Assembly: GCF_000737765.1 (NCBI RefSeq)
Contig: NZ_JPRI01000012.1
Location: 372,001-436,000 of the forward strand
Length of the DNA: 64,000 nucleotides
Origin: Chryseobacterium vrystaatense
Lineage (GTDB): Bacteria; Bacteroidota; Bacteroidia; Flavobacteriales; Weeksellaceae
Direction: 5' to 3'
Under the pieces are notes generated by a model. The model made no database searches, had not been told where the DNA came from, and worked only from the letters and a program-made list of their open reading frames with translations. Within the stretch, counting starts at the first letter, position 1. Each line of letters opens with the position of its first letter. The translations under genes and the position numbers were made by a program. Below, one piece after another: positions 43,472-52,586 of this stretch.

Positions 43472-43795
43472 ATGGATTTACGAGATCAGTTAAAGAACCT
43501 TTTTCCTGAACATGAGGAAAAGGATTTTGAAATGCCTAAAGAAGAATTTAAGCAGCATGAACCATTGGTGTGCAAATTTGAAAAGAAAGGCAGAAATGGG
43601 AAGCCCGTAACAGTGGTTGAAGGCTGGGAAGGCAGTGAGGAAGATCTGAAGAAGATTTCAAAGAAAATAAAAACCACCTTGGGAATTGGCGGTTCAGAGA
43701 AAGACGGAACGATCATTATTCAGGGCGATAATCGTGATAAAATAATGAATATCCTTAAAGAAATGGGATATAAAACCAAAAGAGTCGGCGGATAG
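43472..43795 (+). CDS. SUI1/YciH-family translation factor
   Basis: 107 residues homologous to eukaryotic eIF1 (SUI1) and E. coli YciH. The conserved core is visible: CKFEKKGRNGKPVTVVEGWE, then LKKISKKIKTTLGIGGSEKD and GTIIIQGDNRDKIMNILKEM. It can bind the 30S P site and influence start-codon choice; the bacterial role is not well defined. Acidic N-terminal 30 residues precede the fold. It converges on the LRR gene with 2 nt between the stops and no terminator hairpin between them. Confidence 0.9.
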   Translation: MDLRDQLKNLFPEHEEKDFEMPKEEFKQHEPLVCKFEKKGRNGKPVTVVEGWEGSEEDLKKISKKIKTTLGIGGSEKDGTIIIQGDNRDKIMNILKEMGYKTKRVGG

Positions 43796-43797
43796 AT

Positions 43798-44697
43798 CTA
43801 GAAATAGATCTGGGTTTCCGGCATCAGGTTTCTTAATCGTTCAATCTTTATTTTATCTATAGGATTTCCTGTCAGAATCAGGGTTTTCAGTTTTTTAAGC
43901 TGGCTGATTTCTTCGGGAATGTTTTTCAGTTTATTATTGGCCAGATTCATACTGACTATATTTTTCAATCCTCCGATTCTGGTGGATAATTCTGTGATAC
44001 CGTTGCTGCTTACGTTCAGAAACTCAAGGTTTTTAGATTTGAACAGATTTTCAGGCAGCTTGACAATAGCATTCTGCTGCAGTTCCAGATATTTTAAATT
44101 TTTAGGAAAAGAAAGGTTCCCAAGATCATTGATCTGGTTTTCAGAAAGGTTTAAAAATTTTAAATGTTTGATCCTTTTTAATCGGTCAGCAATGATACTG
44201 ATCTGATTTCCCTGAAGGTTTATTTCTTCCAAAGATGGAATCTCCATCAGTGCTTCGGGAAATACATTCAGATTATTGGCGTCAAAATGAACTGCTTTTA
44301 AATTTTGAAGTTTTGCAACATTAGGATTAATGCTGGTGAGCCCGTTAAGGTTCATTGAGAATGTATTGAGCTTTTTCAGAGTTCCAATTTCATCTGGAAT
44401 ATACTTGATGCTGTTTTCATTCACATTTAAGATCTCCAGTTCCGTTAAAGCAAAGATCTCCTGATCCATTTTTTCAAGCTTATTTCCCATAATGTTAAGG
44501 AAAAAAAGAGAATTCAGTTTTGAGATCTGCGGAGGGAGGTTAAAAAGTCCCTTTTCACGAAAACTCATACTGTAAACGGTTTTTTTACTGTTTATCGCCT
44601 CGTCTATATTGGTAAACGTGGGATATTTTACAGGATCGATCTGTGCCTTGATCTGGCAGAGAGAGAGAATAGAAACAAACAGAACTAATTTTTTCAT
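43798..44697 (-). CDS. Secreted leucine-rich-repeat protein
   Basis: 299 residues with a signal peptide (KKLVLFVSILSLCQIKAQ). From residue about 55 to the end there are ten or so LRR units of 22-24 residues with the pattern LxxLxxLxLxxNxLxxIP, e.g. LEKMDQEIFALTELEILNVN, LKYLELQQNAIVKLPENL. The short spacing and I-P caps fit the shock-type bacterial class. It likely forms a solenoid for protein binding outside the cytoplasm; no anchor or T9SS tail is present. Partner unknown. It follows the PhoX-like gene beyond a strong terminator, so it is separately transcribed. Confidence 0.9.
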   Translation of the reverse strand: MKKLVLFVSILSLCQIKAQIDPVKYPTFTNIDEAINSKKTVYSMSFREKGLFNLPPQISKLNSLFFLNIMGNKLEKMDQEIFALTELEILNVNENSIKYIPDEIGTLKKLNTFSMNLNGLTSINPNVAKLQNLKAVHFDANNLNVFPEALMEIPSLEEINLQGNQISIIADRLKRIKHLKFLNLSENQINDLGNLSFPKNLKYLELQQNAIVKLPENLFKSKNLEFLNVSSNGITELSTRIGGLKNIVSMNLANNKLKNIPEEISQLKKLKTLILTGNPIDKIKIERLRNLMPETQIYF

Positions 44698-44707
44698 AGT
44701 GAAAAAT

Positions 44708-44742
44708 TTCGGGCGGCGGCTCTGCCGCCGCCCGAAATGAGT
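44708..44742 (-). terminator. Strong GC-rich terminator after the PhoX-like gene
   Basis: Perfect stem ATTTCGGGCGGCGGC / GCCGCCGCCCGAAAT around TCT at about 44708-44740, between the LRR start and the PhoX-like stop. Its T run on the minus strand is short. Confidence 0.7.
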
Positions 44743-44751
44743 ATTAATAAT

Positions 44752-46905
44752 TTACTTTTTTAATAATTTCACAGTCTTCTGGAAACCGCCTTCGGCTTCA
44801 ATATTCAGAATCAGGATACGGGATGTTTCTAACTGATGGGTAAAATCAAGATCCAATGATCTGTTTACTCCACTGAATTTCTTCGTATAAACGATTTTTC
44901 CATCCATACTGTACGCAGTTACTGAAATATCCTTCAACCCTTTTGCTGAATTGATCTTAACAATTCCTGATGTAGGATTCGGAGCAACATCGACTGTAGT
45001 TTCAGCATGATTGGCTTCAACAGTTCCCAACGCTCCTGATGTTCCTAAGTTTTGTTTCAAAGCAATAACAATCGTAGCTGATTTTCCTCTGTAATCAATC
45101 GTATTTCCTGTAGCATCTACATCTGTTGAGATCGTAGAATCAGGATGCTGAATTGAGAAGAAACCGAATTTATGATCTGGTGTAAACGTTAGTCCTGTAG
45201 GCTCTGATCCTGCCGGCATAGAAGCGAAAAGTCTTACTTTAGGATTAGCCTGTGTGTGATCAGGAGCAATGACCCAAATATAATTTTTTCCACCATCCTG
45301 AAGAACCCATAGGTTTCCAAGTTCATCAAAAGTAAGGTTGTCATTTCCGTCACCCCAAGCTTCAGATTTCATTCCCTGTGGTGTATTGAAAGAGTAAGAT
45401 GTAGAAGCACCACCAGCGAAAGTTTCTACCTGAGAAGCGGTAGTTCCGTTATCCTGAAGACGGTATATTTTATCTAATCCTTTTGCTGTAAAATAGATTT
45501 TCCCGTCCAATGGACTGATATCTACATCTTCCACTCCATTAAATCTTGTTCCTCCCAGTGACTGAGCAAGAGTTGCTGTATTGTTCTGATCTGCTTTTAC
45601 TTTATTCGGAACCTGAATCCATGTAGCGGTAGTTCCTACCGGATCTCCGGAAGCACTTAATCCCTGGTCAAGTTTCAGTACATAAAGGTTTCCTGAAGCT
45701 AGATTGTTCGGAGTATCCAATACGTATTTATAAACCATGTGAGTTCCGCCATCTTCTCCATAATAAGCTGTAGTTCCAGCGTTATTAACTACTACGTTCT
45801 CATGGTTCATAATCCCCATTTGCCAAAGTTTCCCTTTGGATCCGTCTGTATTTTTAGAAATAACCTGAGCCGTAGCCGGATCAATCTCTACCAGCCAACC
45901 GTAATCTTTATAACCGTCACTGTTCACATCATTAGAAGTAACAGATTCTTCTGCAGTAACAACCGTTCCCCAAGGTGTAACGCCTCCGGAACAGTTTCTG
46001 ATGGTCTGAACTAAACTAGGATCAGAGAAGCTTACCGCTCTTGATTTTGTCAACTGCCAAAGTTTTGTAGAAGTATTATAGTTAACTTCTGCCATGGTAA
46101 CACCTCCGGGATTCGTTTCGTGGTTGACAGAAAGGTATCCGTTTGTGCTGCTTGCAGACTTGGCAACATAGGCTGTAAAGTCATTCTGACCTCCTACCAT
46201 TCCGCCTCCTTCGGTGTAATTATCACCTTCTTTTAAGATAAGCTGGTATTTATGTTCAGCCGGGATAATCAGTTTATTGGTTTGTGCAGTAGGAACGATA
46301 GAGGTAAAACAGCTGATGTGTGTTCCTGTACATCCAGGAAGAGGTGTAACAGTAGCCGTTGTTTTTAAATACGCATCGATTCTAAGATCTGAACTGGTTC
46401 CTGTTCTGTTGTGAAGTTCTACAGAAATCCTGTTCGTTCCGTTTACAAATTTAGATTTTGGAATAGAAAAAATATTATAAACACTTTCTGCTGCTCCATC
46501 AATTGTAGTAACGGAAGGTGTATTGAAAGCAATAGTCCCTGCAGGCATATTGTCTCTTACCACCTCAACTCCATTAAGATAAACAACAATACCGTCGTCT
46601 CTCATCACTCCCAATTCCATATTGTCTGAAAGGGTTGAAAGATCTACCGTAAAGTCTTTAGCAAAATAAGCTGTTGTAAGTCCCGTGCTGATCGTCGTTG
46701 TTACAGGATCTCCATATCCAAGAGGTCCGTTGCCTGTTGCCCATGTAGAGATGTCAAAAGTCTGGCCTTTCCAGGGATCTGCAAGGGCCTGATTGTTATC
46801 CTTAAAGCTCCACGAAGAGTTTTTGTTGAATAAAAAGGTCTGCGCCTGTAAGCTAAAGCCTGCAACCATTGCCAACGCCGCAATTGTCAGTAATTTTTTC
46901 TTCAT
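44752..46905 (-). CDS. PhoX/DUF839-like phosphatase family protein exported by T9SS
   Basis: 717 residues. A Sec signal (KKKLLTIAALAMVAGFSLQ) leads. Residues about 25-190 resemble a jellyroll, with LGYGDPVTTTISTGLTTAYF and NRISVELHNRTG. The middle is a beta-propeller of the alkaline phosphatase PhoX/DUF839 type: WGTVVTAEESVTSNDVN, MNHENVVVN, NGVEDVDISPLDGKIYFTAK and GDGNDNLTFDELGNLWVLQD contain the expected acidic metal ligands. The last 80 residues (VDVAPNPTSGIVKINSAKGL to VKLLKK) form a type A T9SS sorting domain, so the protein is probably attached to or released from the surface. Phosphatase activity is inferred. Confidence 0.88.
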   Translation of the reverse strand: MKKKLLTIAALAMVAGFSLQAQTFLFNKNSSWSFKDNNQALADPWKGQTFDISTWATGNGPLGYGDPVTTTISTGLTTAYFAKDFTVDLSTLSDNMELGVMRDDGIVVYLNGVEVVRDNMPAGTIAFNTPSVTTIDGAAESVYNIFSIPKSKFVNGTNRISVELHNRTGTSSDLRIDAYLKTTATVTPLPGCTGTHISCFTSIVPTAQTNKLIIPAEHKYQLILKEGDNYTEGGGMVGGQNDFTAYVAKSASSTNGYLSVNHETNPGGVTMAEVNYNTSTKLWQLTKSRAVSFSDPSLVQTIRNCSGGVTPWGTVVTAEESVTSNDVNSDGYKDYGWLVEIDPATAQVISKNTDGSKGKLWQMGIMNHENVVVNNAGTTAYYGEDGGTHMVYKYVLDTPNNLASGNLYVLKLDQGLSASGDPVGTTATWIQVPNKVKADQNNTATLAQSLGGTRFNGVEDVDISPLDGKIYFTAKGLDKIYRLQDNGTTASQVETFAGGASTSYSFNTPQGMKSEAWGDGNDNLTFDELGNLWVLQDGGKNYIWVIAPDHTQANPKVRLFASMPAGSEPTGLTFTPDHKFGFFSIQHPDSTISTDVDATGNTIDYRGKSATIVIALKQNLGTSGALGTVEANHAETTVDVAPNPTSGIVKINSAKGLKDISVTAYSMDGKIVYTKKFSGVNRSLDLDFTHQLETSRILILNIEAEGGFQKTVKLLKK

Positions 46906-47095
46906 TTTTTTATTGATTTATTAGACCTTGCAAAACTATTTTTTTATCGCTGTACCTCTGTTAATAGGACTTTAAATAAAGATCAGGGAATATTAATTAA
47001 TTCGGAACCCAATGTTAAGGGAATTAAATAATTGTTAAATAATAAGAATTTCCAGGTTCTAATATGAATTACGATTTACGGGATGCGTCATACAT

Positions 47096-48925
47096 TTATT
47101 TAGCCTTACTTATATCTGTTAAGGAATTCAGAAAAGCAATAACCTGTTTGATCTCGGTTTTGCTAAGGTCAAGTTTGTCTGGCGGCAATGTCTGATTTTT
47201 CATCTTCAGGCCGAGTCCTTCACCTCCACCTTCGTTGTAAAAATCCATTACTTCTTCCAGAGTGTTGAAGGCGCCATTATGAAAATATGGTTTGGTAAGG
47301 GCAATGTTTCTCACTGTAACGGTCTTGAAAGAATAATCATAGATCCAGGATTTCTCTTTTTTTACCGGACTGTTTCCTCTTCCCAGATCAGGATCCAGTT
47401 CAACAGGAAGCTGATTGACAGGTTTTACAGTTATCCCTAAAACCTCAGATTCATTCTCATTAAAGAACGGTGGGACCAAACCTGAAAAATGTGGAGCAAA
47501 GTGGCAGGTGGCACAATTTGCTTTTCCCATAAACAGATTGTAGCCTTTTTTGACATCCTCAGAAACATCTTTTTCATTTCTCATAAAACGGTCAAAATCG
47601 CTATCAAAAGAATATAGTGAAGCAGCATATGAGCTCAAGGCCTTAGAAAAGTTCTCTTTATTGATTTTGCCATCCTTGAAAGCTTCCCGGAAAGCTTTTT
47701 TATACTCTGGTTTGGTGTTCAGTTTTTTGATAATATCCTCATAACTCGTATTAAACTCATCGTCATTATAGATTACATGCTCAGCCTGCTGTTCCAAGTA
47801 AAATGCACGAAGATCATAGAAGAATCTTTTCGCAAAAACAGCATTATACAAAGTTGGAGAATTTCTTAAAACAGTTTTCCCTTCCACATTGCTCTGGGAC
47901 TTCGCTTTAAGATCTGTAAAAGCATTTTCCTGAAGGTGGCAGGCTGCACAGCTCATTTTACCGTTTTCACTTAAATTCTGATCATAAAAAATAGATTTTC
48001 CGAGACTTCGCAGTTCTGCATTATCTTCTGAAGACTGTAATAAGGTATAGAAATATGGGTCCAGAAAATCACTGCTGAAAAGATTTTTACTCTTAACATT
48101 CCAACCCGAAAATTCTTTAAGATCATCTTCTCTTCCATCCCACTTTCCAAACTCTTCGTACAGAGGCTGGATATATTTTTTGTAAAACTCGATTCTGTCA
48201 AAAGTTTCAAAATCCTTATTTTGGGACAGATAAACGATCCCCTCCGCAAGAACATCACTAGCTTTCTGAACATTATAATTTTTAAAATATGCGTCGTCGT
48301 GGATATATTTTTTCATTCCGGTAAGCGCATGACCGGCTTCTTCAGAAATATTGAGAGATCCTGGCGTATCAAAACCTGTAACACCGAGCGTGTAAATTCT
48401 GATCAGTTCTATTCTTAGCGGAAGTGTTTTATTATTTCCCCGGCTTAAACCATTCTTCACAGCACTCAGATAAAAACTTGAATAAGAATTGTAAAGAAAA
48501 TCTGTAATGGTTTTGATCTTTTCTTTTTCATCTCCTGCCTCATCGGAGAATATCAGTTCGTCAAGAACCTGAAGTCCTTCCGGTGGAAGTGTATATGCGG
48601 AAGTACCTGCTGCTTCAATATGAAATAACGGAGCGGCATTAAGATGTGTTTTTGTAAATTCAGGGTAATGGTAGGCAATGTAAAATTCTATTTCTTTAAA
48701 TGAATTTCTTGTATTGCTTAAAGAATTTCTAAGTTCTTCTATAGTAATCTGATCGTCTGAGAATTTATATACATCTGATTTTAGCTGATCAAGCCTGTTT
48801 TTAAAATCGGACAACCCCTTATTGACAAAGGTATTTTCATTTTCTTCTCCCTTATCAACCGGGTTAAAAGACATGACAGCAAAACCTATCAAAACAATCA
48901 CAGCAAGCAGCGGATATAATCTCAT
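47096..48925 (-). CDS. Imelysin-like / di-haem cytochrome c peroxidase fusion protein
   Basis: 609 residues from ATG 48925 (a TTG one codon upstream is less likely). An N-terminal hydrophobic segment exports or anchors it. Residues about 30-260 are helical and resemble the imelysin-like insert found in some Bacteroidota peroxidases (FHIEAAGTSAYTLPPEGLQV, LPLRIELIRIYTLG). The C-terminal part is a MauG/CcpA-type di-haem domain with CAACHLQENAFTD (first haem) and CATCHFAPHFSG (second haem), and YFHNGAFNTLEEVMDFYNEG. It should reduce H2O2 or oxidise a substrate in the periplasm. It lies directly upstream of the PhoX-like gene (190 nt apart, same strand). Confidence 0.88.
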   Translation of the reverse strand: MRLYPLLAVIVLIGFAVMSFNPVDKGEENENTFVNKGLSDFKNRLDQLKSDVYKFSDDQITIEELRNSLSNTRNSFKEIEFYIAYHYPEFTKTHLNAAPLFHIEAAGTSAYTLPPEGLQVLDELIFSDEAGDEKEKIKTITDFLYNSYSSFYLSAVKNGLSRGNNKTLPLRIELIRIYTLGVTGFDTPGSLNISEEAGHALTGMKKYIHDDAYFKNYNVQKASDVLAEGIVYLSQNKDFETFDRIEFYKKYIQPLYEEFGKWDGREDDLKEFSGWNVKSKNLFSSDFLDPYFYTLLQSSEDNAELRSLGKSIFYDQNLSENGKMSCAACHLQENAFTDLKAKSQSNVEGKTVLRNSPTLYNAVFAKRFFYDLRAFYLEQQAEHVIYNDDEFNTSYEDIIKKLNTKPEYKKAFREAFKDGKINKENFSKALSSYAASLYSFDSDFDRFMRNEKDVSEDVKKGYNLFMGKANCATCHFAPHFSGLVPPFFNENESEVLGITVKPVNQLPVELDPDLGRGNSPVKKEKSWIYDYSFKTVTVRNIALTKPYFHNGAFNTLEEVMDFYNEGGGEGLGLKMKNQTLPPDKLDLSKTEIKQVIAFLNSLTDISKAK

Positions 48926-49153
48926 CAATTTTTAGCGGCAAAAGTACCACTCCCATGTTATCACAAGTTTAACAGCAGATTAAAAAATGTTTATATTTCA
49001 GATAAAATATTTTTATTAATTTTAAACCCCGAAATCAAATTCATTATACTTAAGAACGGAATATTCGAAATGCCGGGTTAAAAAGTGATGACGAAAGATA
49101 TTGGGAGAGGATTTTTAACGTTATTTTCAGCAGATTAAAAACAAAATATTATT

Positions 49154-49609
49154 ATGAAAACAAAAGTACTATTCGCTTTAGCGGCGAGTTTCCTTTCAAT
49201 TTGTGCATTTTCACAAAAAAAGAAAGAAATGGCCGTTTATGCAGAGAAGAAAGGTAATGATTATTACCTGATACGTTTGGAAGAAAACAAACAGATTCCC
49301 AATGTTTACGTATATTCAAACGGGGTTACCAAACCTTATAAAAACTATACAGATCTTAAGGATGTTGTTATGGATTTCCCGGGCATGATGAATTCCAACA
49401 ATTCAACCAAAGAAGAAATGGTCTCTGTTCTGAAAAAAGGAGATAAATTCTACGAAATCACCACTCAACGAAAGGATCCTAAAAATTTTGAAAAGACCAT
49501 TGTTACAGTCTACGAAATATTTCAGGGACAAAAAAGAATCGTTGAAGAATATGACACAATCTACGATCTTGCCGGATCACCTTATAAAGACGCTATTTTT
49601 ATTAATTAA
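49154..49609 (+). CDS. Secreted protein of unknown function
   Basis: 151 residues. The signal peptide (KTKVLFALAASFLSICAFS) ends before QKKKE. The mature part is mixed beta-strand and basic, with no cysteine-rich motif. I recognise no domain. The nucleoside phosphorylase gene starts 20 nt downstream on the same strand, so they may be co-transcribed. No lipobox, so soluble periplasmic rather than anchored. Confidence 0.7.
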   Translation: MKTKVLFALAASFLSICAFSQKKKEMAVYAEKKGNDYYLIRLEENKQIPNVYVYSNGVTKPYKNYTDLKDVVMDFPGMMNSNNSTKEEMVSVLKKGDKFYEITTQRKDPKNFEKTIVTVYEIFQGQKRIVEEYDTIYDLAGSPYKDAIFIN

Positions 49610-49628
49610 AAAACAAAACATATAAATT

Positions 49629-50483
49629 ATGCTAAATAAACTTGCTGCCTCAGAGCTGGTACTGAATGATGACGGAAGTGTATACCACTTAAATCTTTTA
49701 CCTGAAGATATTGCTGATAAGATTATCCTTGTGGGAGATCCCGATAGAGTGGCAAAAGTTTCAAAGTATTTTGACAAAGTAGAGATCAAAAAAAACAAAA
49801 GAGAATTTTATACGCATACCGGAACTCTTCGTGGAGAAAGAATTACCGTAATGTCTACAGGTATCGGAACTGAAAACATCGATATCGTCATGAACGAGCT
49901 TGATGCATTGGTTAATATTGATCTTCAAAACAAAGAATTTAAAACAGAACATAAGGCTCTTGAGCTTTTCCGTATGGGAACATGTGGAAGTGTAAATCCT
50001 GATGTGCAGGTAGATAATATGCTGGTAACACAAAATGTTGTAGGTCTTGACGGACTGATGCATTTCTACCAGGATTACAGCTTTGAGAACGAATTCTCTA
50101 AAAACTTCGTGGAGAACTTCCCATATGAAAAAATCAAGCCTATGCTTTATTTCTCAGACTGGGCAGAAGAAATGGGAGAATATTACAAAGATGCCAAATA
50201 CCACGGTAACACCGCTACTTTTCCGGGATTCTATGCTCCACAGGGAAGGCAGCTGCGTTTAAAGGCACTTGATGATAAGTTTTTGGAAACGCTGAATGAT
50301 CTTGGCGTAACCAACTTTGAAATGGAAACCTCAGCAATTTATGCTCTTTCAAAATTATTAGGCCACAAAGCAATTACAGTAAACAACGTTATTGCGAACA
50401 GAAGACGAGGTGAATTCTCTGCAGATCACCATGCTTCTGAGAAAAACCTGATTGATTGGGTGCTGGAAAGAATTATTAAGTAA
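49629..50483 (+). CDS. Nucleoside phosphorylase, uridine phosphorylase-like
   Basis: 284 residues. Phosphorolysis enzyme of the NP-I family. Landmarks: IILVGDPDRVAKVSKYFD (phosphate-binding G-D-P-x-R), VMSTGIGTENIDIVMNEL (phosphate and ribose), FRMGTCGSVNPDVQ, and the ribose site FEMETSAIYALSKLLGHKA. The E-M-E-T-S order and overall pattern are closer to uridine phosphorylase than to purine forms, but base specificity cannot be fixed by eye. No signal peptide. It forms a likely operon with the flanking small genes: the next gene's ATG follows its stop by 1 nt. Confidence 0.88.
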   Translation: MLNKLAASELVLNDDGSVYHLNLLPEDIADKIILVGDPDRVAKVSKYFDKVEIKKNKREFYTHTGTLRGERITVMSTGIGTENIDIVMNELDALVNIDLQNKEFKTEHKALELFRMGTCGSVNPDVQVDNMLVTQNVVGLDGLMHFYQDYSFENEFSKNFVENFPYEKIKPMLYFSDWAEEMGEYYKDAKYHGNTATFPGFYAPQGRQLRLKALDDKFLETLNDLGVTNFEMETSAIYALSKLLGHKAITVNNVIANRRRGEFSADHHASEKNLIDWVLERIIK

Positions 50484-50484
50484 A

Positions 50485-51024
50485 ATGCCTCAGCAAATCC
50501 TTTGTCTAATAACTCCACAAGAGATTAATCTCCATAAAAGTATAGTTCATTTTAAAATAAATGAACTTACTTTTATACCTGTTGATTTTTCACTTACTGA
50601 CAGATTCATTAAAGACTCTCGAAACTTTAGATTTCTGAATGATTATTTCGAACACATCAAAATTCAGGAAAATTTTAAAGAAGCTGTCTTTGATGAAGAT
50701 GATGAACCGGAGGCTCATTTGGTAAAGTTAATTGAAGATTACAGGATTGATCATTTTTTCATTGAAGACTATTATGAGTGGGAATATACCCCTTTTGAAT
50801 CGCTGTGGGAAAAAGGCTACCTGAGATCTTTTGAGTATTCTTTTATGTATGTAAAGAATGGTGAGATTATTTCAGCAGATACTTCAATGCGTGACGATGA
50901 AGATCCACAAATTAAATACACTGATGCTCAAAAGTACAGAAAAGAACTGGGCCTTGATTTCGATTGGCTGTCTCAGGAGAAATTCTATTCTTATGATTGT
51001 TCAAAAAAAGAATATTTAAAATAA
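50485..51024 (+). CDS. Protein of unknown function downstream of nucleoside phosphorylase
   Basis: 179 residues starting at ATG 50485, immediately after the phosphorylase stop (TAA-A-ATG), so coupling is likely. Cytoplasmic and acidic: many Asp/Glu clusters (FDEDDEPEAHLVKLIEDY, HFFIEDYYEWEYTPFESL). It reads as a globular protein with no motif I can name. A stem-loop terminator follows at 51081, ending the operon. The phosphorylase neighbour does not reveal a function. Confidence 0.65.
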   Translation: MPQQILCLITPQEINLHKSIVHFKINELTFIPVDFSLTDRFIKDSRNFRFLNDYFEHIKIQENFKEAVFDEDDEPEAHLVKLIEDYRIDHFFIEDYYEWEYTPFESLWEKGYLRSFEYSFMYVKNGEIISADTSMRDDEDPQIKYTDAQKYRKELGLDFDWLSQEKFYSYDCSKKEYLK

Positions 51025-51080
51025 TAGAAATAAGGTCTTATGATCATTAAAAAATAAATCACAAGCCTTTACCTAAACTA

Positions 51081-51116
51081 AAAAACCGGAGCTATAATAT
51101 GGCTCCGGTTTTTATA
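51081..51116. terminator. Terminator between the unknown gene and the RND operon
   Basis: Stem AAAAACCGGAGC / GCTCCGGTTTTT around TATAATATG (51081-51113). Lies between convergent transcripts, with T tracts both ways. Confidence 0.85.
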
Positions 51117-51149
51117 TTTTATCTGAATCTGGCTATTGATCAGATTTTT

Positions 51150-52586
51150 CTATTGTTGATTCTGTTCTCCCAATGCTTTATAAAGCTGAATAAATGATGT
51201 ATTGAGGTCACCCTGAGATTCTGCTGTCTGCAATTCGTTTTGCAGAAGGTTTTGCTGGACAGTTAAAACTTCAAAATATAAGGCAGATCCATTGGCAAAC
51301 AAAATGTGAGCATTCTTTAATGCATGTTGAAGGACCTTGTTTTCATCATCCAACACTTTTTGCTTTTCTTTGATCTTTTCTATTTTGACCAATGCGTCAG
51401 AAACTTCATTAACTGCCAGCAAATAGGTGTTTTTAAAATCAGATATTTTTTGTTCCACAACAATTTTCTTCACCTTAATATCCGTTTTATTTCGGCGCTG
51501 ATTAAATAAAGGCTGAGCAAGCTGTCCTATAAACTGCGATAAAAATGAAGTGGGATTAAACCAGTCGCTAACCCTCATACTATTTAACCCCTGATTGGCT
51601 GTAATATTAAATGAAGGATAAAGATTGGTCCTGGCAATTCCAAGTTCGGCGTAGGCAACCTCCACTTCATACTCCTTCTCTTTCAGATCCGGTCTTCGGG
51701 AAAGCAAATCTGCAGGAACTCCCAACACAACAGATTGGCGGTTGATGATTTCTTTTGCAGAAACAAACTCCAATGGTTTCGGATTTTTTCCCATTAAACG
51801 GTTTAGATAGTTTTCATGAATCTGAACCGCACTTACCAAATCGGGAATCTGTGCTGCCACAAAATAATACTGCCTCTCTGATTGCTGTACAGCCAGTTTG
51901 CTTATATTACCATTCACATACTGGGCATTCATCATACGAACGACATTTTCACTGAGCTGAAGATTCTTTCTGGTAATAAGCAATTGGTTATTCAACATCT
52001 GAATATAACTGTAGGTCTGCGCCGCTGAAGCCACCAGCTGAATTTGCAGACCTTTCAGCTGCATTTCAGATTTTAACCGGTTGTACATAGCGATCTGTTT
52101 TTTATTTCTTGTCTTCCCATACAGATCAACTTCCCATCCCACGTTTACTGTCGCTGCATAATCTTCTATTTTTTTAGAATTCAGCACGGCTTGCATTTGG
52201 GTTCCGCTTTTTCCATAGAGACCGTTATCTGAAAAATAATCCAGTTTACCACCTACCAATATATTGACATTGGGAAGCCCTGCAAAATTAGCCGCTTTCT
52301 GATATTCTTTGTAAATAGTAAGAGATTGCCGGGCCATATTCAAATCCAGATTATTCGTCAATACTTCCTTTATTACATAACGGAGCGAGTCATCTGTAAA
52401 AAAATCTTCCCAGGCTTTTGGGGCCGCTGTTTTTTCCTTACTGACAGAATTTTCCAGAAGTGTATGGTTATAACTTTTCTCGATCTCAAGTCTTTTCCTG
52501 TAATCTTCCTTTGTTACGGCACAGGAAGTCACCAAAAGGGAAACAGAAATGAGAAGAATAATATAAATATAAGCTGCTTTATTCAT
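51150..52586 (-). CDS. RND efflux outer-membrane factor, lipoprotein (TolC/OprM type)
   Basis: 478 residues from ATG 52586; an ATG at 52613 adds nine residues and overlaps the pump gene more. A lipoprotein signal (AYIYIILLISVSLLVTSC) places it on the outer membrane. Two repeated halves of coiled coils and beta-strands follow, as in the NodT/OprM group: NLDMNMARQSLTIYKEYQKA and LGIARTNLYPSFNITANQGL. It forms the exit duct of the tripartite pump with the two upstream genes. Its start overlaps the pump stop by 8 nt, which fits translational coupling. Confidence 0.92.
   Translation of the reverse strand: MNKAAYIYIILLISVSLLVTSCAVTKEDYRKRLEIEKSYNHTLLENSVSKEKTAAPKAWEDFFTDDSLRYVIKEVLTNNLDLNMARQSLTIYKEYQKAANFAGLPNVNILVGGKLDYFSDNGLYGKSGTQMQAVLNSKKIEDYAATVNVGWEVDLYGKTRNKKQIAMYNRLKSEMQLKGLQIQLVASAAQTYSYIQMLNNQLLITRKNLQLSENVVRMMNAQYVNGNISKLAVQQSERQYYFVAAQIPDLVSAVQIHENYLNRLMGKNPKPLEFVSAKEIINRQSVVLGVPADLLSRRPDLKEKEYEVEVAYAELGIARTNLYPSFNITANQGLNSMRVSDWFNPTSFLSQFIGQLAQPLFNQRRNKTDIKVKKIVVEQKISDFKNTYLLAVNEVSDALVKIEKIKEKQKVLDDENKVLQHALKNAHILFANGSALYFEVLTVQQNLLQNELQTAESQGDLNTSFIQLYKALGEQNQQ

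Noticed and set aside
46905..47096. A phosphate regulon operator (Pho box) for the PhoX-like gene
   Set aside because: No recognisable Pho-box consensus was found in the upstream sequence, and the Bacteroidota box is not established well enough to judge by eye.
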